Positions 62,022 to 64,000 of a stretch of 64,000 bases of DNA are shown piece by piece. A program made the translations under genes and the position numbers. Each line of letters opens with the position of its first letter. Within the stretch, counting starts at the first letter, position 1. The notes beneath the pieces are model-generated. The model did not search any database, was not told the DNA's origin, and saw only the letters and a list, made by a program, of their open reading frames with translations. Location: contig CM074759.1 in assembly GCA_037355855.1 (NCBI GenBank), positions 4,340,001-4,404,000 on the forward strand. The letters are read 5' to 3'. This stretch comes from Pseudo-nitzschia pungens (lineage: Eukaryota > Bacillariophyta > Bacillariophyceae > Bacillariales > Bacillariaceae).

Positions 62022-64000
62022 CCATACTTCTTCCGGCCACTCTTCTTAAACATCTGACACGTGTGGCAGTGCTTACAAAGGTCCTGGACGTCCTTCCGTA
62101 GGCCTTTCCAGGTGAAGACTGAGCGTATGCTCTGTTCCATTCTCTTTTCCCCCGGGTGCACCAACATGGTGTGGTACCACTCCATCACTCTTTGTTTGAG
62201 TTTGTTCGGGATTAGAATCTTCCCTTCCTTGTGGATTAGGCTGTAACCTTCCACCATTTTGGTGGTCAGTCGATTGTCTTTTCCCAGAGCATTCATGATT
62301 CCCGTGTCCTTTTGCTGGTAGAACTGGATCATGTCCGGGGCAAGTGGGAATGCACTATTGCCCTGGAATTCTTCCGGTGCTTCTCCAAGTGGGAATAGGA
62401 GTTGCCGGAGGTGCTCTTCCTCATCCGCGTAGGTGAGGGGCTTATTTGGTGGTAGCCATTCCACTGTGTCCGCTGGATCATCTGTAATGTCCAGGCGAGA
62501 CAGCGCGTCTGCTGCATCATTTTCTTTGCCCGCAACATGCTTGACTATTGGGTGGAACTCCTCCATAAGGAGTCTCCACCGGACCATTCTTTGGGTCGGC
62601 ATCTGTTGGTACAGTAGGTTCAGGTGATCCGTGTGAATGGTTACATCCTGGCCTCCCAGGATTCCTTCAAATGCTTTTAAGCCTTCTACTATGCCCAGGA
62701 GTTCCTTTTCTCCCACGGTGTAGTTGAGTTGCGCTGAGTTCAGCTTCCGGGTGTAGAATCCAAGTGGTTTCCCATCTTGGCATACAGTTGCTCCCAGTTG
62801 CCGGTCACTGGCGTCTGAGTAGAGATGAAATGGTTTCGTAAAATCCGGGAATGCGAGTTTCGCTTCATCTGCGAGCATCCTCTTCGCCTCCATGAAAGCT
62901 TTCTGCTCTGCTGGTCCCCAGTACCAATTCGTTTTGCCCTTCTTGCCCGCAAGCTTGTTGAGGGGGGCCAGGATGTGGGAGCGGCGCTTCCACATGTCCC
63001 GGTAAAAATTGACCATCCCAAGGAACATCTTGAGTTGCTTGGTGTTCTTGGGGGGTTCCAGGCGCTTCATCGCCTCCAGCTTCTTTGGCTGGGGTTGAAT
63101 GCCCTCTGTTGTTAGTAGAAAACCCAAATACTCCACTTCTTTTTGCATGAAGAAGGATTTTCTAAGGTTGGCTCGAAAGCCAGCGTCATCCAGTCTCTGT
63201 AGGACTGTATCGATTTTGTCGAGGTGATCCTGTTCAGACTCCCCCTCTCGTTGGATGATTAAGATATCATCGATGTAGACCAGGACGTAGTCCAGGTCGC
63301 CCAGTAGGTTCATCATGACAGACTGGAAGATATCCGGTGCGCATGCAATCCCCATAGCCAATCGCTTGTAGGCATACTTCCCCCATGGCAGGATGGTGGA
63401 GCAAATCTTCTGGCTCTCCTTGCAGATGGGAATGGTGTAGTAGCCTTGGGATAAGTCCAGTGCCGTAGCGGACTTGAATTTCTGGAGCCGTTGGATGGTT
63501 TCCCCTATTCGTGGTAGTGGGAATGGTTTCCTTTGGATCGCGGCGTTCATCTTACGGAAGTCCGTAAGGACTCGTATGTCCCCTGTCTTTTTGGGTTGAC
63601 AGAACGTTGGTGATGCCCATGGTGAGTCATCATCATGTGGAAGTTTCTCCAGGACTCCAATGTCACAGAGCCTGTTGATTTCCTTCCGGAGTGCTTGTTC
63701 AAAGGCATGGGGTACTGAATAGTACCTCTGCCTGACCGGTTTAACCCCTGGTTGGAGTTCAATAGATACCGGTTCAATATTCTTGAGCAGTCCCAGACCT
63801 CCTCCAAAGAGTGTGGGGAACTTTTTCAATGTTTTCTTCAGGGCCTCCTTAGACGCGTCTGTGATCTCCAGGTCGTTGACCATGGAGTCTATATCTACTT
63901 TGGAGTAGTCTGCGTCCAGGATCTTGGCTTGCCTTTCTTCCTCCTGTTGGAGGATTGGACTCTGTGTGTTGGCAAAGAATACTGCCTCACATTTGTCCGG
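62022..64000 (-). pseudogene. Family B Pol: RT, RNase H and integrase N-terminus (5' end off window, 3' end cut by LINE)
   Basis: The frame is open from the right edge to the LINE junction. RT: SPWASPTFCQPKKTGD, VLTDFRKMNAA, ALDLSQGYYTIPI and YIDDIL near 63255-63275. RNase H: LYSDASDRQLGATV, EKELLGIVEGLKAF, IHTDHLNLLY and DALSRL. The integrase finger follows (WYHTMLVHPGEKRM, then CKHCHTC), ending at KKYGLLPEKA in the duplicated target. No internal stop is seen. Protease and gag would lie beyond 64000; the matching gag is at 10462-11895. Confidence 0.85.

Larger units (their letters stand above)
50181..64000 (-). mobile_element. Ty3-type element family B, copy 2, split by a LINE; 5' end off window
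   Basis: 3' LTR at 50181-50351, integrase at 50380-51220, the nested LINE (51221-62002), then the rest of integrase, RNase H and RT to the right edge. Removing the LINE and one copy of the 19-bp duplication makes the integrase continuous. No stop is seen in the visible pol, so the element was probably active when the LINE landed. Confidence 0.85.

Overview
The window looks like a repeat-rich stretch of a stramenopile nuclear genome, most likely a diatom. The evidence is indirect: a GT-AG intron in a secreted-protein gene, a Crypton with a GCR1_C-like tail, a PIF/Harbinger transposase paired with a Myb-like partner, and Ty3-type and APE-type LINE retroelements. Only two apparently intact host genes are visible: a secreted, probably membrane- or GPI-anchored protein (29221-30441, one intron) and a RING-H2 protein with an N-terminal membrane segment (46488-47411). 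Nearly everything else is mobile DNA, much of it nested.

Layout. 1-6115: a LINE (copy 1) whose two ORFs are fused by an internal deletion. 6116-9057: a Harbinger-type element (transposase with one stop codon, divergent Myb-like gene). 9058-9557: a 500-N gap. 9558-10124: the 3' end of a Ty3-type element of family A. 10125-12834: a truncated Ty3-type element of family B. 12944-14042: a frameshifted Tc1/mariner-like transposase. 14047-14930: a foldback element. 14928-16105 plus 27518-28250: a broken cysteine-rich gene split by an 11.4-kb family A element (16106-27517). That element carries two short LINE-derived elements (18920-20693 and 22699-24600) and a 1.53-kb internal duplication. 28251-35115: a host gene, intergenic DNA, simple repeats and a minisatellite. 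35116-37429: a Crypton with one frameshift. 37890-38585 plus 44335-44870: a decayed LINE split by an apparently intact family A element (38586-44334). 44871-50180: the RING gene, low-complexity DNA and a second copy of the minisatellite. 50181-64000: a family B element, interrupted within its integrase by a complete 10.8-kb LINE (51221-62002), that runs off the right edge.

The most interesting system is the LINE family. Full-length copies carry a long 5' leader with a repeated core motif, a large ORF1 without a recognisable zinc knuckle, and an ORF2 with APE endonuclease, RT, RNase H and a zinc finger. They end in two hairpins and an (ATT)n tail. Two short elements share both termini but lack both ORFs. 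Their leaders hold 5 or 6 hairpin-bearing monomers of about 150 bp, and one 3' hairpin shows a compensatory base-pair change relative to the LINE. This looks like an autonomous LINE and a non-autonomous partner that keeps the LINE's promoter and RT-recognition ends. Two further oddities belong to the Ty3-type elements: a palindrome at the expected primer-binding site in both families, and a gag-pol junction consisting of a single conserved in-frame TGA.

All calls come from reading the sequence; no database or alignment program was used.
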